NCBI RefSeq assembly: GCF_030148435.1
Contig: NZ_JASBTN010000024.1
Location: 1-64,000, forward strand
Direction: 5' to 3'
DNA length: 64,000 bases
Source of the DNA: Aliiroseovarius sp.
Lineage (GTDB): Bacteria > Pseudomonadota > Alphaproteobacteria > Rhodobacterales > Rhodobacteraceae
Numbering within the stretch: the first letter of the stretch is position 1; each line of letters starts with the position of its first letter. Both the position numbers and the translations under genes were made by a program. Below the pieces are notes generated by a model that made no database searches, was not told where the DNA came from, and saw only the letters and a list, made by a program, of their open reading frames with translations. Of this stretch, positions 15,902 through 24,437 are shown in pieces.

Positions 15902-17902
15902 CTACTCCGCCGGTGCCGCAACCGCGGGGATTGCGCTTTTTCGTTTCGGTGCACCAATCCGCAACCGTCTGTCGGTCATGGACAGCGCCCCGCCAAGCAT
16001 CAGCATCGCGGAACCGATCCAGATGAAGTTGACGAGAGGTTCGTAGAGAATACGAAGGGTCCACGCGCCGCTGAGTTCGGCATCTTCCGAAGCCGGTTCC
16101 GCGATCGACGCATAGAGGTCGCCGGCCAGTGTGGACCGGATGGCACTTTCGGTCGTCGAGCTTTCGGCGATCGGGTAATATCGCCGTTCGGGATACAGGG
16201 TCGTGACGGGCTCACCGTCGCGCATCACCGCCAATGATCCCCGATCTGCGAAGTAGTTGGCCCCCTTGACGCGTTCCACGCCTTCGAATGTCACATCGAA
16301 CCCCGCAATCTCGATCACGGTCCCGGGGGCGACAAACACGACTTCCTCGGTCTTCCAGGCGCTGGATCCGATGAACCCGAACATTGCCACCGCCATGCCG
16401 GCATGTGCAAGCGTCATGCCATGTGCCGCACGCGGCAGGTTGCGAGCGCGCCGCAGCGACTGGGCAAGCGGGATGTCAAACAGGCGGATGCGCATTGTCC
16501 ACTCGCGCAGGGTGGCAAGGAGCAGCCAGACGGCCAGCAGCACGGAGATATACGCCAGAAGCGGCCCACGTTCCAGCAGGTACCAGACGACCAGCGTGGC
16601 GAAGACCGACAGTCCGATGACGAACTTAACCCGTTGCAGCACCCCGGAAAGATCAGCCCGTTTCCAGCTCAGGAAGGGGCCGGCGCCCATCAGCAAAATC
16701 AGGGGGAACGCCATCGGAATGAACGTGGCGTTGAAGAAGGGTGCGCCGACCGAGATCTTCTCGCCGGTGACAGCTTCAAGGAACAGCGGATACAAGGTGC
16801 CGAACAGAACTGTCCCGGTGGCCGCCCCCAGGATCAGGTTGTTGACCAGAAGCCCGGCCTCGCGGCTGATGGGCCTGAACACGCCGCCGGGTTCCATCAA
16901 CGGCGCGCGCCAGGCAAAAAGTCCCAGCGATCCGCCGATTGACAGCGTCAGCAGCCCCAGAATGTAAAGCCCCCGTTCAGGATCGACAGCGAAGGCATGA
17001 ACCGACGTCAGCAGACCGGAACGCACCACGAAAGTGCCCAGAAGGGACAGCGAGAAAGTCAGGATCGCAAGCAAAATGGTCCAGCTTTTGAACGCATCGC
17101 GCTTTTCGGTGACGATCGCGGAGTGCAGCAGAGCCGTGCCGAGAAGCCAGGGCATGAAGCTGGAATTCTCGACCGGATCCCAGAACCACCAGCCCCCCCA
17201 GCCAAGCTCGTAATAGGCCCACCACGACCCCAGGACGATACCGGCGGTCAGGAACATCCAGGCCGCCAGCGTCCAGGGACGGACCCACCGCGCCCAGGCC
17301 GCATCAACCCGACCTTCGAGCAGGGCCGCGACGGCAAAGGAAAACACGATCGAGAAACCGACATAGCCCAGATACAGGAACGGCGGGTGCAGCGCGAGCC
17401 CGACATCCTGCAGAAGCGGGTTCAGGTCATTGCCATCGGCAGGCGCAGGGAACACGCGGTCGAAAGGGTTGGAAGTGAACAGCATGAACGAGATGAAGCC
17501 GACGCTGATCCAGGCCTGCACGGCCAGGGTACGTGCCTTCATCGATTCGGCAATGTTCGACCCGAAGACAGAGACACCGGCACCGAACAGGGTAAGGATG
17601 AGGACCCAGAGAAGCAGCGAGCCCTCGTGGCTACCCCAGGCGCCCGCGACCTTGAAGAGCATCGGTTTGAGCGAATGGGAGTTTGCCGCGACATTGATGA
17701 CGGTGAAGTCACTGACGACAAAGCTTCTTACAAGAGCGGCAAAGCCGATCGAAACCAGCAGAATCTGGCCGATGGATGTGGTCCTTGCCGAACGCATCCA
17801 AAGCAGCTTGCCGCGGTTGGCGCCCACAAGGGGAACAACGCTTTGGATCAGGGCCAGCGCAAGAGCGAGCGCCAGTGCGAAATGTCCTATTTCGGGTATC
17901 AT
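15902..17902 (-). CDS. ccmF: Heme lyase subunit CcmF
   Basis: A 666-residue polytopic membrane protein that, with CcmH and CcmI, joins heme to apocytochrome c. The heme-handling WWD motif is WGGWWFWDPVENSSFMPWLL, and external His residues (e.g. GSHEGS, LHPPFLYLGY) match known axial ligands. About 14-15 transmembrane helices and a periplasmic C-terminal domain are visible, and the length is typical. It is 80 bases after the SHOCT gene. Rhodobacterales normally carry the general ccm genes elsewhere, so this may be an additional copy. That needs the whole genome to confirm. Confidence 0.96.
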   Translation of the reverse strand: MIPEIGHFALALALALALIQSVVPLVGANRGKLLWMRSARTTSIGQILLVSIGFAALVRSFVVSDFTVINVAANSHSLKPMLFKVAGAWGSHEGSLLLWVLILTLFGAGVSVFGSNIAESMKARTLAVQAWISVGFISFMLFTSNPFDRVFPAPADGNDLNPLLQDVGLALHPPFLYLGYVGFSIVFSFAVAALLEGRVDAAWARWVRPWTLAAWMFLTAGIVLGSWWAYYELGWGGWWFWDPVENSSFMPWLLGTALLHSAIVTEKRDAFKSWTILLAILTFSLSLLGTFVVRSGLLTSVHAFAVDPERGLYILGLLTLSIGGSLGLFAWRAPLMEPGGVFRPISREAGLLVNNLILGAATGTVLFGTLYPLFLEAVTGEKISVGAPFFNATFIPMAFPLILLMGAGPFLSWKRADLSGVLQRVKFVIGLSVFATLVVWYLLERGPLLAYISVLLAVWLLLATLREWTMRIRLFDIPLAQSLRRARNLPRAAHGMTLAHAGMAVAMFGFIGSSAWKTEEVVFVAPGTVIEIAGFDVTFEGVERVKGANYFADRGSLAVMRDGEPVTTLYPERRYYPIAESSTTESAIRSTLAGDLYASIAEPASEDAELSGAWTLRILYEPLVNFIWIGSAMLMLGGALSMTDRRLRIGAPKRKSAIPAVAAPAE

Positions 17903-17982
17903 GGTATGGTCCAGTCAGTTATCCGAGTGGGGGCGCCAAGACCGCTCCCGCCCGACGGTCGGGTGAGAGCAGATTGGCGGGT

Positions 17983-18303
17983 TCAGTCTTCGAGTGCAGC
18001 CTTGCGTTTGCGGAACTCTTCTTCGTCAAGTTCCCCTCTGGCAAAGCGGGATTTGAGGATGTCCATCGCCTCCGTGGATTTTCCTCGGCCTTGTCCGTCG
18101 CCGGACAACCAGCGGACGGCTATCACGATCAGGGCGATGATCACACCCCAAAACACCAGCATCATGAGTCCGCCGAATATTCCGTAGCCTGCGCCCCAGC
18201 CCATATGGCCATATCCCCGGCTCCAATCGCTCGCCGGATCAGCATATGCGATTGTTGAACCCAGAAGCACAGCGGCACCGGTTATTGCGAGTCTCAACGC
18301 CAT
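17983..18303 (-). CDS. SHOCT-domain membrane protein
   Basis: A 106-residue protein. It has a signal-like N-terminus (LAITGAAVLLGSTIAYA), a Gly/Trp/His-containing linker (GYGHMGWGAGYGIFGG), one transmembrane helix (LMMLVFWGVIIALIVIAV) and a C-terminal SHOCT domain (AMDILKSRFARGELDEEEFRKRKAAL). SHOCT proteins of this shape are frequent beside copper resistance genes, with unknown function. It starts one base after the histidine kinase stop codon, so it is in the same operon. Confidence 0.88.
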   Translation of the reverse strand: MALRLAITGAAVLLGSTIAYADPASDWSRGYGHMGWGAGYGIFGGLMMLVFWGVIIALIVIAVRWLSGDGQGRGKSTEAMDILKSRFARGELDEEEFRKRKAALED

Positions 18304-18304
18304 A

Positions 18305-19708
18305 TCAGTCTCCTTTCAGTGACTGGCTGTCGGCGAAGGGGATCACGATTGTCGCGCGCAGCCCCCCTTCGCCTCGGTTGGACAGAGATATTTCTCCGCC
18401 ATGAGCCCGAATGATCGTCCGGGCGATAGAAAGACCGAGGCCATGCCCCCCCGTTTCCAGGGAGCGTGACTTTTCAAGGCGAAAGAACGGATCGAACACC
18501 CGCTCGAGCTCGGGTGCCGGGATGCCGGGGCCTTCGTCCTCAACGGAAATCACGAACTCGTCCCTGCGCGCGCGGTGCGCGACCAGGGTGGCCCCGCCGT
18601 ACCGATGGGCATTCTCGATCACGTTCCGCAAGGCACGGCGCAGGGCTTTGGGGCGAATTCGGGCCTCGTATGAGTTTTCACCCTCGAGCTGAAAGGGAAC
18701 GACCATGTCGGATTTCAGCTCTTCCAGGAAGTCTCCGACGTTCAGAACCTCGGGTTCCTCCGAACCCGCCAGGCCACGCGCGAAAGTCAGTGTGGCTTCG
18801 ACCATCGACTGCATTTCCTCGACCGACGCGACGAGGCTTTCACGCGTCTCGTCGTCGTCCACCATTTCCGCGCGGACGCGCATCGCGGTAAGGGGGGATC
18901 GTATATCATGTCCAAGCGCGGCAAGCAACCGGGTTCTATCGGCCACAAACCGCGTCAAGCGGTCCTGCATCCGGTTGAACGTCGATGTCAAATCCCTCAC
19001 CTCGGCCGGTCCGATCATTGGCAAAGCCGCGACATCCTCGCCGCGCCCCAATCGGTCGGCCGCTCCGACCAGTCGACGTAACGGGCCGGTCAATCGGGTC
19101 AACAGGAACCAGAAAACGACGATCAGGATGGCGGCGGCCGACAGGGCAAAGGTCAGCATCGAATAGAGCGGCCACTGTATGGGGGGGCGTTCGAACCGTG
19201 TCCCGACGTTCAGCCAGCGGCTTCCCTTGACGGCAATCGACAGGTTCATCTCCAATGCCGAAAGCCCGCCCTGCATCATGGCCAAATGCAGATCGGCCAT
19301 TTCCTGGGACAGGTACGGCAGAGGCAGGATCTGCTCTTCGATCTCATGCAACTCGACCCGGATATCACGGCTGAAATTGTCATTCAGCAGCGTCCGTATG
19401 TGGGATTCCACCAGCCCGCCGTCGGAATGGTTCGTTTGTTCCACGTTCGCGACTTCGGACAAATCGAACCGAACAAGAGGGGAATTTGCGGCGCGCAGGA
19501 TGGACGGGTGAAGCTCGTCCGGCGCTTCCTCGATCAGCCTGGCAACATTGGCCGCCCGACCTGCCGCCTCGAACCCAAGCGCGGCGCGAACGGCCAGGCT
19601 GCGTTCATCGGCAAAAAGCCACAGGCTGATCATCTGCGCCGCAGCAAGGGCTGCCACGGTCAACAGCACCAGCTGGAACCGCAAAGTGCCAAGAACTGGC
19701 AGAGTCAT
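18305..19708 (-). CDS. Sensor histidine kinase (copper-island two-component system)
   Basis: A 467-residue inner-membrane kinase. Two transmembrane helices flank a periplasmic sensor region of about 150 residues. These are followed by a HAMP-like linker, a HisKA domain with the phosphoacceptor in ALGHDIRSPLTAMR, and an HATPase domain with NVIENAHRYGG, DEGPGIP and GGHGLGLSIA. The ATG at 19708 overlaps the response-regulator stop codon (ATGA). The sensor region has few Met or His clusters, so the signal is not evident from sequence. Metal or envelope stress is inferred from the operon. Confidence 0.94.
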   Translation of the reverse strand: MTLPVLGTLRFQLVLLTVAALAAAQMISLWLFADERSLAVRAALGFEAAGRAANVARLIEEAPDELHPSILRAANSPLVRFDLSEVANVEQTNHSDGGLVESHIRTLLNDNFSRDIRVELHEIEEQILPLPYLSQEMADLHLAMMQGGLSALEMNLSIAVKGSRWLNVGTRFERPPIQWPLYSMLTFALSAAAILIVVFWFLLTRLTGPLRRLVGAADRLGRGEDVAALPMIGPAEVRDLTSTFNRMQDRLTRFVADRTRLLAALGHDIRSPLTAMRVRAEMVDDDETRESLVASVEEMQSMVEATLTFARGLAGSEEPEVLNVGDFLEELKSDMVVPFQLEGENSYEARIRPKALRRALRNVIENAHRYGGATLVAHRARRDEFVISVEDEGPGIPAPELERVFDPFFRLEKSRSLETGGHGLGLSIARTIIRAHGGEISLSNRGEGGLRATIVIPFADSQSLKGD

Positions 19709-20427
19709 CCCGTCACCTCCACGTCCACCGAAAGGCAATAGCCCCCGTTTCGGATCGTCTTGATGATTTTCGGGCGTAGGATATCGGGTTCGATCTTGCG
19801 CCGCAGACGGCTGATCTGGTTGTCGATGGTTCGGTCGAGCGGACCTGCCGACCGACCCGCTGCAAGGTCCAGAAGCTCGTCGCGGCTGAGAACCACCCGG
19901 GGCCGTTCGAGCAGGACGACCAGCAGCTTGAAGTCCGCATTGGTCAAGGCCGTTTCGCTTCCGTCTTCACAGACCAGCACCTGCCGGTCTGCGTCCAGCA
20001 CGAGATGGGCGAAACGGACATGCTTGCCGGCAAAGTCACCGGCCACGGTTTCCGACTGGGGAATACGCCGCAGCACGGCCTTGATACGGGCGAGCAGCTC
20101 CCGCGGGTTGAACGGTTTTGCAAGATAATCGTCCGCGCCGATCTCGAGCCCGACAATGCGGTCGGTTTCCTCGCCGAGCGCCGTCAACATGATGATCGGC
20201 ATGACCTTCTCTGCCGACAGGCGCTGGCATACGGACAGACCGCTTTCGCCGGGCATCATCACATCCAGAACCATCAGGTCGAAATGCCCCTTGGCCAGTT
20301 TCGCATCCATGTCGGTCGCGTCCTTGGCCGATGTCGCGCGCAGCCCGTTCTTCTCGAGGAAGCGGGTCACGCTGTCACGAATCTGCTGGTGATCGTCAAC
20401 AACAAGGATATGCGGCGGGTTCGTCAT
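19705..20427 (-). CDS. OmpR-family response regulator
   Basis: A 240-residue DNA-binding response regulator. The receiver domain has the acidic pocket D11-D12, the phosphorylation site D55 (VLDVMMPGESG) and K104 (AKPFNPRE). The winged-helix effector domain ends with RTIDNQISRLRRKIEP and IIKTIRNGGYCL. It is the first gene of the operon with the kinase, SHOCT and ccmFGHI. TTGTATC-type direct repeats in its own upstream region and between the two other copper operons are plausible binding sites, and suggest autoregulation and control of the whole island. Confidence 0.95.
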   Translation of the reverse strand: MTNPPHILVVDDHQQIRDSVTRFLEKNGLRATSAKDATDMDAKLAKGHFDLMVLDVMMPGESGLSVCQRLSAEKVMPIIMLTALGEETDRIVGLEIGADDYLAKPFNPRELLARIKAVLRRIPQSETVAGDFAGKHVRFAHLVLDADRQVLVCEDGSETALTNADFKLLVVLLERPRVVLSRDELLDLAAGRSAGPLDRTIDNQISRLRRKIEPDILRPKIIKTIRNGGYCLSVDVEVTG

Positions 20428-20470
20428 GATTTCTTTCTATGTCAACTCCAGGGGGCGGTCAGACCCATTT

Positions 20471-20487
20471 TTGTCACCGATTGTATC
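20471..20487 (+). promoter_or_regulatory. Candidate response-regulator box, left
   Basis: TTGTCAC-N3-TTGTATC, a 10-bp-spaced direct repeat on the plus strand between the divergent response-regulator and EF-hand genes. It shares half-site and spacing with 9575-9591. Confidence 0.45.
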
Positions 20488-20501
20488 AAGCTCCGGGGAT
20501 T

Positions 20502-20518
20502 GCGACACACGGATACAA
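20502..20518 (-). promoter_or_regulatory. Candidate response-regulator box, right
   Basis: On the minus strand TTGTATC-N3-GTGTCGC, again with 10-bp spacing. With the left box it forms a larger inverted arrangement (TTGTATC 20481-20487, GATACAA 20512-20518, 24 bp between), suited to divergent control. Confidence 0.45.
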
Positions 20519-20593
20519 ACCGCCGGATGCGCGCTCTTCCGTTCCGGTTTCTTATGCCGATGTGTATGACGCAACGAAACACGGAGAGCCATA

Positions 20594-21427
20594 ATGTCCA
20601 GAACACTCAATACCACACTTGCCCTCGTCCTGTCGGTCGGTACGGCAGGCATTGCGCAGGCGGATGCCGGGCATCAGGGCGCAAAACCCTCCGATAGTTC
20701 CGAGGCGCCCGCGCATAGACAGACCGACGGGGCCAACGCGGGCCGGATGGGCGGGCAGGCTGGCATGATGGGCCAGTCGGGCATGATGGGCGGCTCCGGC
20801 ATGATGGGCCACCCGGGCACGAAGGGTGGCGCTGGAATGATGGGTGGCGCTGGAATGATGGGCGGCTCAGGCATGATGGGTGGCTCCGGCATGATGGGCG
20901 GCTCAGGCATGATGGGCCAGCCCGGTATGAAGGGCGGCGCTGGAATGATGGGCGGCGGCCATCCCGCCATGATGCAGGGCATGATGAAGATGATGATGCA
21001 GATGCACGGGGGCATGATGGGCGGCGGCATGGGCATGGCTGGTGCCCCGGCGCGAATGGGCATGATGGATAAAGACATATTGAGCCTCATGCGCCGGTCG
21101 ATGATGGGCGCCCCCGACGCCGACATGAACGGTGATGGAACGGTTTCACCCGACGAGGCACAGGGGCGCATGCAGGCACTGCACGCCGACGCCGACGCGG
21201 ACGGTGACGGGACGCTCTCGCTGGCCGAATTCGAAGCCCTCCATACCCGGCTGATCCGCGACATTATCGTGGACCGGTTCCAGCATCTGGACGAAGATGG
21301 AGATGGCCAGGTCACGCTTGGAGAAATGACCGCACCGGCTGACCGCATGCAAATGCGCCCGACCAGCCCGACGAGCCCGATGAGCCCCGGCATGATGAAC
21401 ACCGACGCGGGCGCCCAGGACAACTGA
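20594..21427 (+). CDS. Exported Met-repeat EF-hand protein, candidate copper sponge
   Basis: A 277-residue periplasmic protein. It has a signal peptide (residues 1-24) and a region with eleven hexapeptides of the form x-[A/S/P]-G-M-M-G (residues 55-120, two units degenerate to TK or MK). This is followed by another Met/His-rich stretch (HPAMMQGMMKMMMQMHGGMM). Three canonical EF-hand loops follow at D177-E188, D201-E212 and D233-E244, and the tail is Pro/Ser/Thr-rich. The Met-Gly repeats are well suited to Cu(I) and the EF-hands to Ca(II). I know of no defined role for this combination. It is the first gene of a rightward operon divergent from the response regulator. Confidence 0.9.
   Translation: MSRTLNTTLALVLSVGTAGIAQADAGHQGAKPSDSSEAPAHRQTDGANAGRMGGQAGMMGQSGMMGGSGMMGHPGTKGGAGMMGGAGMMGGSGMMGGSGMMGGSGMMGQPGMKGGAGMMGGGHPAMMQGMMKMMMQMHGGMMGGGMGMAGAPARMGMMDKDILSLMRRSMMGAPDADMNGDGTVSPDEAQGRMQALHADADADGDGTLSLAEFEALHTRLIRDIIVDRFQHLDEDGDGQVTLGEMTAPADRMQMRPTSPTSPMSPGMMNTDAGAQDN
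20756..20953 (+). repeat. 18-bp tandem repeat encoding Met-Gly hexapeptides
   Basis: Eleven in-frame copies of a GGC-x-GGC-ATG-ATG-GGC-like 18-bp unit, coding for x-x-G-M-M-G. Synonymous differences between copies (for example ggcatgatg versus ggaatgatg) show that the repeat is kept at the protein level. Copy number is likely to vary between strains. Confidence 0.85.
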
Positions 21428-21532
21428 ACCATTCGAATGGACGCGGGTTCTCACCGTAAGCGTCCGTGCCCCGACCGGAAACAAACCATCCCCGGGAACC
21501 GGTCGGGGCCATCAGACACGAGGATATTGACT

Positions 21533-21919
21533 ATGAGTTACACCCACAACCGCATGCTTTCCGGGGTTTCCCTGGACGATGCAGACGCGCGCGTCCGCAG
21601 CGCACTTGGGGAACACGGTTTTGGGGTTCTGACCGAAATTGACGTGTCGGCGACCATGAAACAGAAGATCGACGTCGACATGGACGGCTACCGCATTCTC
21701 GGAGCCTGCAACCCGAACATGGCGCATCAGGCGATCGGCCTTGAGCCGCGCATCGGTGCGATGCTACCGTGCAATGTGATCCTGCGCCAGGTGGAGGGCG
21801 GGACCGAGGTCAGCGCGATCGACCCCGTCGCGTCAATGGCGGCGGTTGACAACGACGCGCTGCACATGGTGGCCGGCGAGGTACGCGACATGTTGCGCGC
21901 CGCGATCGATACTGCATGA
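21533..21919 (+). CDS. DUF302-domain protein
   Basis: A 128-residue cytosolic protein that consists of one DUF302 domain. It has the usual pattern: an N-terminal region ending in an EIDVSATMKQKI segment, then GYRILGACNPNMAHQAI, GAMLPCNVILRQ and a C-terminal helix. The function of DUF302 is not established. It is often near metal or redox genes. The ATG at 21533 has a GAGG site and is preferred to an in-frame start at 21437. It is 105 bases after the EF-hand gene and 22 bases before the rhodanese gene. Confidence 0.9.
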   Translation: MSYTHNRMLSGVSLDDADARVRSALGEHGFGVLTEIDVSATMKQKIDVDMDGYRILGACNPNMAHQAIGLEPRIGAMLPCNVILRQVEGGTEVSAIDPVASMAAVDNDALHMVAGEVRDMLRAAIDTA

Positions 21920-21941
21920 GACCAACACAGGAGCCTCTGAA

Positions 21942-22412
21942 ATGACACTCGACCGACGACACATCCTGGCCCTTCTCGCCGCCCTTCCGGCCCAGGTCAT
22001 GGCGAACTCGGCCCTTGCGGCCAGCGATGACGTCTGGTCCGCAACCCGGGCATTCGATGCCCTGTTGCAGGATCGCCTGCGGATGCTCGACATCCGTACC
22101 CCCGAGGAATGGCGCGAAACCGGTGTCGCACAAGGGGCATGGCCCGTGAACCTTTATGACGAGCGTTTTCCCGAGCGTCTGTTCAAGGCCCGCGAGCTGG
22201 CCGAAGGCCGCCCGGTAGCGCTGATATGCCGGACCGGTGGCCGTTCCGGCGGCGTGATGGCAAGCCTGCGCGAGTCTGGCTTTCCGGGTTTCGTCGACGT
22301 GTCCGAAGGAATGCTCGGTTCGGCCGCGGGGCCGGGATGGATCAAGACGGGGCTGCCGGTCGTCACGGCGCAAGAAGCCCTGTCCTCCCTGCCCGAGGCC
22401 CTGAAAACCTGA
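21942..22412 (+). CDS. Exported rhodanese-like sulfurtransferase
   Basis: A 156-residue single-domain rhodanese with a Tat-type signal (DRRHILALLAALPAQVMANSALA). The active-site loop is ICRTGGRS with the catalytic C96, and DIRTPEEW is the typical N-terminal motif of the fold. It probably binds or transfers sulfane sulfur in the periplasm, or acts as a thiol sensor. It belongs to the EF-hand/DUF302 operon. The substrate is unknown. Confidence 0.92.
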   Translation: MTLDRRHILALLAALPAQVMANSALAASDDVWSATRAFDALLQDRLRMLDIRTPEEWRETGVAQGAWPVNLYDERFPERLFKARELAEGRPVALICRTGGRSGGVMASLRESGFPGFVDVSEGMLGSAAGPGWIKTGLPVVTAQEALSSLPEALKT

Positions 22413-22703
22413 GGGGCACGCGATGAACCGTCGCCCTTTCCCGGATGGCCCGGCAACCACGGCTTCTGCGGAAGGGCCCGCGTCCCCGGCGCTTGCGCTG
22501 ACCGGTATCCAGCCACGTGCGACGCCGGGATATCTGGCTGGCGCGTCATTCGGGAGCGAGTTTCCAAAGGCGCAGACAGGGCGAACAGGCTTGCCTGGTC
22601 CGTCCCGCGCCGATGCATGACAACCCGGTCGACCTGACCGCCCCGCACCGAAAAGGCCCACGGGTTCGGAAGGAAGACGATTGGGGTATGCAAGGACAGA
22701 TTT

Positions 22704-23459
22704 ATGCCCGTTGAAAACCTTCGCCCCTTGCACGGCGACGGGAGTGTCGAGATGAGCCAGGGAAACAATGCCCGAAGGGCCAGGCGAATTCTGGCGGTCG
22801 GGGGGGGGCTCCTCCTGTTTCTTGTTGCCGTCTATTGGTTTGCCCCGATGCCGGACTGGGCCCGATTGGACCCTGAAAAGCTCACCCCCTGGATCGCCGG
22901 GCTGGGTCCGATCGGCCCCCTCGCGGTCATCGGCCTGATGACCCTTGCCGTGGTTGCCAGCCCGATCCCGAGTGCTCCGATCGCAATCGCCGCCGGGGCC
23001 GCGTTCGGACAGGTTGCCGGGTCGATCTACGTGGCCATCGGGGCGGAAACCGGTGCCCTCGTTGCCTTCATGATTGCCCGGAAAGGCGGACGCCGGGCCG
23101 TCGAGCGAATGCTGGCAGGCCGCGCGACATCCGGTCTGCTGGGCTCGCAGAATGCGCTGACCCTGGTGGTCTTTGTAAGCCGCCTTATGCCGTTCATTTC
23201 CTTCGATGCGATCAGCTACGCCGCCGGGCTGAGCCGCATTCACCTGTGGCGGTTCCTGCTGGCAACGCTTGCAGGCATTCTTCCCGCCAGTTTCGTGCTT
23301 GCATTTCTGGGGGCCGAGGCCATGGCGGGCCGGTTCGGCATGGCCGCCTGGGTTGCGATCGGCCTGGGACTAATGACTGCCATTCCGCTTCTGGCTGCGG
23401 CTCTGCGCCCCAGGTCCGGCCCCTCCAACCTCCCCCCTTCCGAGAAGGATCCAGAATGA
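22704..23459 (+). CDS. VTT-domain (TVP38/TMEM64, DedA-like) membrane protein
   Basis: A 251-residue inner-membrane protein with about six hydrophobic segments. The VTT signature is visible: an [17 protein letters not shown] re-entrant segment, then [10 protein letters not shown], and [21 protein letters not shown]. Family members are thought to move lipids or ions across the membrane. Two starts are plausible: ATG 22704, with AAGGAC upstream (used here), and ATG 22752, with GGGAG upstream. It overlaps lgt by four bases. The 291 bases before it (22413-22703) contain no gene I can support. Confidence 0.88.
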   Translation: MPVENLRPLHGDGSVEMSQGNNARRARRILAVGGGLLLFLVAVYWFAPMPDWARLDPEKLTPWIAGLGPIGPLAVIGLMTLAVVASPIPSAPIAIAAGAAFGQVAGSIYVAIGAETGALVAFMIARKGGRRAVERMLAGRATSGLLGSQNALTLVVFVSRLMPFISFDAISYAAGLSRIHLWRFLLATLAGILPASFVLAFLGAEAMAGRFGMAAWVAIGLGLMTAIPLLAAALRPRSGPSNLPPSEKDPE

Positions 23460-24379
23460 TTCTCGCCGCCCTCCCCTTCCCGAACATCTCTCCCGAGCTC
23501 TTTTCGATCGAGCTTGGCTCCTTCACCTTTGCCCTGCGCTGGTATGCGCTTGCCTATATCGCGGGTTTCCTCCTGGGATGGCGTCTTTGCACCTGGCTGA
23601 TCGGACAACCGCGTCTTTGGGCCGGGCAGGCGCCGCCGGCGTCCCCGCGGCAGATAGAAGACCTGCTGACCTGGCTCGTTGTCGGTGTGATCCTTGGCGG
23701 GCGTCTGGGCTACGTGGCCTTCTATCAGCCCGGCTACTATGTCGCGAACCCCTGGGAAATCCTGAAGGTCTGGCAAGGCGGCATGTCCTTCCACGGCGGC
23801 TTTCTGGGGGTTGTCGTCGCGACTGCGGTATTTGGCAGCTATCACCGGCTTTCCTTGCCGGGTCTGGCCGACCTCCTGGCTCTGGCGGCACCGATCGGGC
23901 TGTTCCTGGGGCGGATCGCAAACTTCATCAATGGCGAGCTCTGGGGCCGGCCGACCACCCTTCCCTGGGGCGTGATTTTCCCCGGCGATGCGGCGCAGGC
24001 CTGCGCAGGTCTCGTCGGACCCTGTGCACGGCATCCGTCGCAGCTGTACGAAGCCCTGCTCGAAGGACTGCTTTTGGGAACCGTCCTGCTGATCCTTGCG
24101 CTGCGGCGGGGCTGGCTCCGCACGCCCTGGGCGATTACAGGCACTTTTCTTGTGGGCTACGGCCTCGCCCGCGGCATCGTCGAGTTCTTCCGCCAACCCG
24201 ACCTGCAATTCGTCACCGAAGCAAATCCCATCGGCCATGCCCTGCATTTCAATGGCATGGGGCTGACCATGGGACAGCTTCTGTCCCTGCCAATGATCCT
24301 GACCGGGGCAGCACTGATCTGGTGGGCACGGAAGGGTCGTGCCGACGCAAAAACGGCAGCCGGCCCCGAAACGCCGTGA
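23456..24379 (+). CDS. lgt: Prolipoprotein diacylglyceryl transferase Lgt
   Basis: A 307-residue inner-membrane enzyme that moves diacylglycerol from phosphatidylglycerol to the lipobox cysteine of prolipoproteins. The Lgt signature is [24 protein letters not shown] (essential His) and [12 protein letters not shown] are also present. The ATG overlaps the stop of the VTT gene (ATGA). Lgt is normally a single-copy gene with other neighbours, so the copy in this island may be an extra one that serves the island lipoproteins (9973, 13325). Confidence 0.96.
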   Translation: MILAALPFPNISPELFSIELGSFTFALRWYALAYIAGFLLGWRLCTWLIGQPRLWAGQAPPASPRQIEDLLTWLVVGVILGGRLGYVAFYQPGYYVANPWEILKVWQGGMSFHGGFLGVVVATAVFGSYHRLSLPGLADLLALAAPIGLFLGRIANFINGELWGRPTTLPWGVIFPGDAAQACAGLVGPCARHPSQLYEALLEGLLLGTVLLILALRRGWLRTPWAITGTFLVGYGLARGIVEFFRQPDLQFVTEANPIGHALHFNGMGLTMGQLLSLPMILTGAALIWWARKGRADAKTAAGPETP

Positions 24380-24437
24380 CCCGCCCCTGCGAACGGCCGG
24401 CCCGCCGCCGGGACGGCCTCGTCGCAGGTTTTTCGGG

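Noticed and set aside
20756-20953. Regular 18-bp repeats that might look like a CRISPR or minisatellite
   Set aside because: The units are contiguous without spacers, stay in frame and encode Met-Gly hexapeptides, so this is a protein repeat.
22423-22620. A 65-codon frame after the rhodanese gene with a GAGGGG site
   Set aside because: Low-complexity Pro/Ala/Gly composition, no domain, and it ends 84 bases before the VTT gene. I see no firm evidence of coding.
21810-23243. A 477-codon open frame on the minus strand
   Set aside because: It is antisense to the rhodanese and VTT genes, with shadow composition.
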